Assembly (NCBI GenBank): GCA_024699595.1
Contig: JAILPG010000222.1
Coordinates: forward strand, 1-8,224
Length of the DNA: 8,224 nt
Direction: 5' to 3'
From: Lachnospiraceae bacterium
GTDB taxonomy: Bacteria > Bacillota_A > Clostridia > Lachnospirales > Lachnospiraceae
Shown here: positions 6,857-8,224 of the stretch, piece by piece
How positions within the stretch are numbered: position 1 is the stretch's first letter
Layout: every line of letters starts with the position of its first letter
The notes under the pieces: generated by a model
Told to the model about the DNA's origin: nothing
What the model saw: the letters and a program-made list of their open reading frames with translations, nothing else
Database searches by the model: none
Program-made: the position numbers and the translations under genes

Positions 6857-7722
6857 TGAAAGGAAAGAAAAACAACCCGGAAGCGAGGCCTGAAATGCGC
6901 TATACGAAGGGGGCTTTAGCGGTGCAGATCGCTATGACCCTTATTGCCGGAGCTTTTTTAATTCCGATATACATGGTGTTTAATTATTCTTTTAAAACCA
7001 AAAAGGAACTTTATCTGACAAGTGCATTGACGCCTCCCTCTTCTCTGCAGCTTGAAAATTATAAAAAGGCTTTCGATAAACTGAATCTGGCGACTACCTT
7101 TACAAACACACTGATCTATACGGCTGTTTCGGTGCTGATACTGGCTTTCCTCTGCAGCATGACCGCCTGGGCGATCGCAAGATGCAGGGCGAAATTTTTT
7201 AAATTTGCCTATGTCTATTTCCTGATCGGTATCCTGATCCCATATCAGGCGCTTTTTTTACCGATTTATGTGATCGGATATCATTTTCACCTGACAAACA
7301 CGAGATATGGTATTATATTTATGTATATAGCTACCGGGATTTCTTTTGGTGTATTTCTGATGACAAGCTTTATGTCCACGGTTCCCCTGGAGCTTGAGGA
7401 GGCAGCGAGAATAGACGGCTGTTCCGTTTTTCGAACCTATTTTAACATTGTACTGCCGCTTTTAAAGCCCGCGATGGCGACTTTGATCATCATGCAGTCG
7501 TTTCAGATATGGAATGATTATCTTCTGGCAAGCCTGTATGTGAGCAAAAAAGACCTTAAGACGCTGACCGTCGTGATACAGTCGCTTTTTTCGGCGCAGG
7601 CAAGTGATTATACCACAGCTATGGCCGCGATCGTCATTTCTGTTCTTCCGATCGCCGTTTTGTTTTTAAGTCTTCAGAAATACTTTATTAAGGGCATGAC
7701 AGTCGGTGCCGTGAAAGGATGA
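6856..7722 (+). CDS. CUT1 sugar ABC transporter permease, MalG/MsmG type
   Basis: Second membrane subunit of the sugar importer, 288 residues from the ATG (289 if GTG 6853 is used). Membrane segments lie at about residues 19-42, 82-105, 115-140, 145-172, 200-222 and 255-274. The ATPase-docking EAA loop is EEAARIDGCSVFRTYFNIVLP (181-201). PYQALFLPIY, QIWNDYLLAS and the C terminus KYFIKGMTVGAVKG are hallmarks of MalG-like permeases. It pairs with the preceding permease and is followed after four bases by the alpha-galactosidase, so the transporter and the enzyme share a transcript. No ATPase gene accompanies it here; a shared MsmK-like ATPase is expected elsewhere, although the gene could also lie beyond the window. 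Confidence 0.95.
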   Translation: MKGKKNNPEARPEMRYTKGALAVQIAMTLIAGAFLIPIYMVFNYSFKTKKELYLTSALTPPSSLQLENYKKAFDKLNLATTFTNTLIYTAVSVLILAFLCSMTAWAIARCRAKFFKFAYVYFLIGILIPYQALFLPIYVIGYHFHLTNTRYGIIFMYIATGISFGVFLMTSFMSTVPLELEEAARIDGCSVFRTYFNIVLPLLKPAMATLIIMQSFQIWNDYLLASLYVSKKDLKTLTVVIQSLFSAQASDYTTAMAAIVISVLPIAVLFLSLQKYFIKGMTVGAVKG

Positions 7723-7726
7723 GATT

Positions 7727-8224
7727 ATGACAAGGTTAATGAAGCAATATGTACTGGGAGATATGCAGGCACTGTATTATCTGGATGAAAAAAACGGAGA
7801 TATCGAGCTCCTTCTGCTTCCGGAGGGTATTAGTGTAAAGGAGAAGGAGATAGATGAAGCCCACTATCACTCAGACCATCTCGTACAGGTCAGGCTTTCC
7901 GGCGATATCTATACAGGCTGCTATTCCCCCGGGATCTCCATGAGGGTCGATAAGGATTCGAACCGGTTTAAGTACGATTCCCAGAGCGTAACGGAGGAAG
8001 GGAAGGAGAAGGATATCGTAACCTTTTTAAAGGATGAGAGGGGATATTCCGTCTCGCATCATCTGGTCTATAAGGAGGGGGGGAAGACACTTAAAAGCTT
8101 TTGCGTGTTTGAGAATAAAGGAGATACTGACGCGTGCCTTGAGCTGTTATCGAGCTTTTCCCTCGGGAAGATATCGCCCTTTATGGACGGAGACGGGTAT
8201 GGTACCTTAAAGCTTCACCGGTTA
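7727..8224 (+). CDS. GH36-type alpha-galactosidase, N-terminal part
   Basis: The first 166 residues of what looks like a GH36 alpha-galactosidase, which removes terminal alpha-linked galactose from raffinose-family sugars or melibiose. The frame is open to the window end; full family members are about 720-750 residues, so the (beta/alpha)8 catalytic domain and its two aspartates are not visible. What is seen is the N-terminal beta-sandwich: YVLGDMQALYYLDE, YSPGISMRVD, then the stretch from SSFSLGKISPFMDGDGYG to LKLHRL, which resembles the segment leading into the catalytic domain in clostridial and lactobacillar enzymes. There is no signal peptide, so it is probably cytoplasmic and acts on imported sugar. 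AAGGA (7715-7719), within the end of the permease gene, is the ribosome binding site, seven bases before the ATG. The four-base gap means cotranscription with the transporter. The assignment rests on remembered family patterns; substrate range is unknown. Confidence 0.88.
   Translation, partial: MTRLMKQYVLGDMQALYYLDEKNGDIELLLLPEGISVKEKEIDEAHYHSDHLVQVRLSGDIYTGCYSPGISMRVDKDSNRFKYDSQSVTEEGKEKDIVTFLKDERGYSVSHHLVYKEGGKTLKSFCVFENKGDTDACLELLSSFSLGKISPFMDGDGYGTLKLHRL

Noticed and set aside
1..8224. A novel defence, mobile or otherwise undescribed system
   Set aside because: All seven genes belong to well-known families with intact motifs where visible, and I see no transposase, integrase, repeat array, toxin-antitoxin pair or unexplained coding region.

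Overview
The window looks like the chromosome of a Gram-positive, low-to-moderate GC Firmicute, most likely a gut or rumen Lachnospiraceae relative (Butyrivibrio/Roseburia/Eubacterium type). The basis is strong AGGAGG-type ribosome binding sites, frequent AGG/AGA arginine and ATA isoleucine codons, a YesM/YesN-type two-component pair beside a CUT1 sugar ABC transporter, and a lipoprotein sugar-binding protein. Genus is an inference; no rRNA or marker gene is present. All genes lie on the + strand, and the window cuts genes at both ends.

Layout. Bases 1-855 are the 3' part of a PAS-GGDEF diguanylate cyclase, closed by a strong intrinsic terminator (841-878) whose loop is the stop codon. Bases 856-1027 are a leader with a large inverted repeat (955-988) that could be a second terminator/attenuator or an operator over a candidate promoter. 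Then come a YesM-type membrane sensor histidine kinase (1028-2836) and, overlapping it by 14 bases, a YesN-type response regulator with an AraC output domain (2823-4421). A leader of about 110 bases with a small UACG-loop hairpin precedes the sugar-binding lipoprotein (4533-5834). A gap of 134 bases with two hairpins separates it from two CUT1 permeases (5969-6856 and 6856-7722), which are coupled by a TGATG overlap. Four bases later begins a GH36-type alpha-galactosidase (7727 to the window end, truncated).

How the genes work together (inference from established families). The kinase senses a ligand outside the membrane, or a loaded binding protein, and phosphorylates the regulator at Asp57. 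The regulator then probably activates the transporter/hydrolase operon through its AraC domain. The lipoprotein and permeases import an alpha-galactoside (raffinose, stachyose or melibiose type), and the alpha-galactosidase removes galactose inside the cell. No ATP-binding subunit is seen; such systems usually share an MsmK/MsiK-like ATPase encoded elsewhere. The GGDEF gene appears to be a separate transcription unit.

I see no CRISPR array, mobile element, tRNA or rRNA, and no convincing undescribed system. The points worth a second look are the RNA-level or operator structures in the three intergenic leaders and the degenerate inhibitory site of the diguanylate cyclase.
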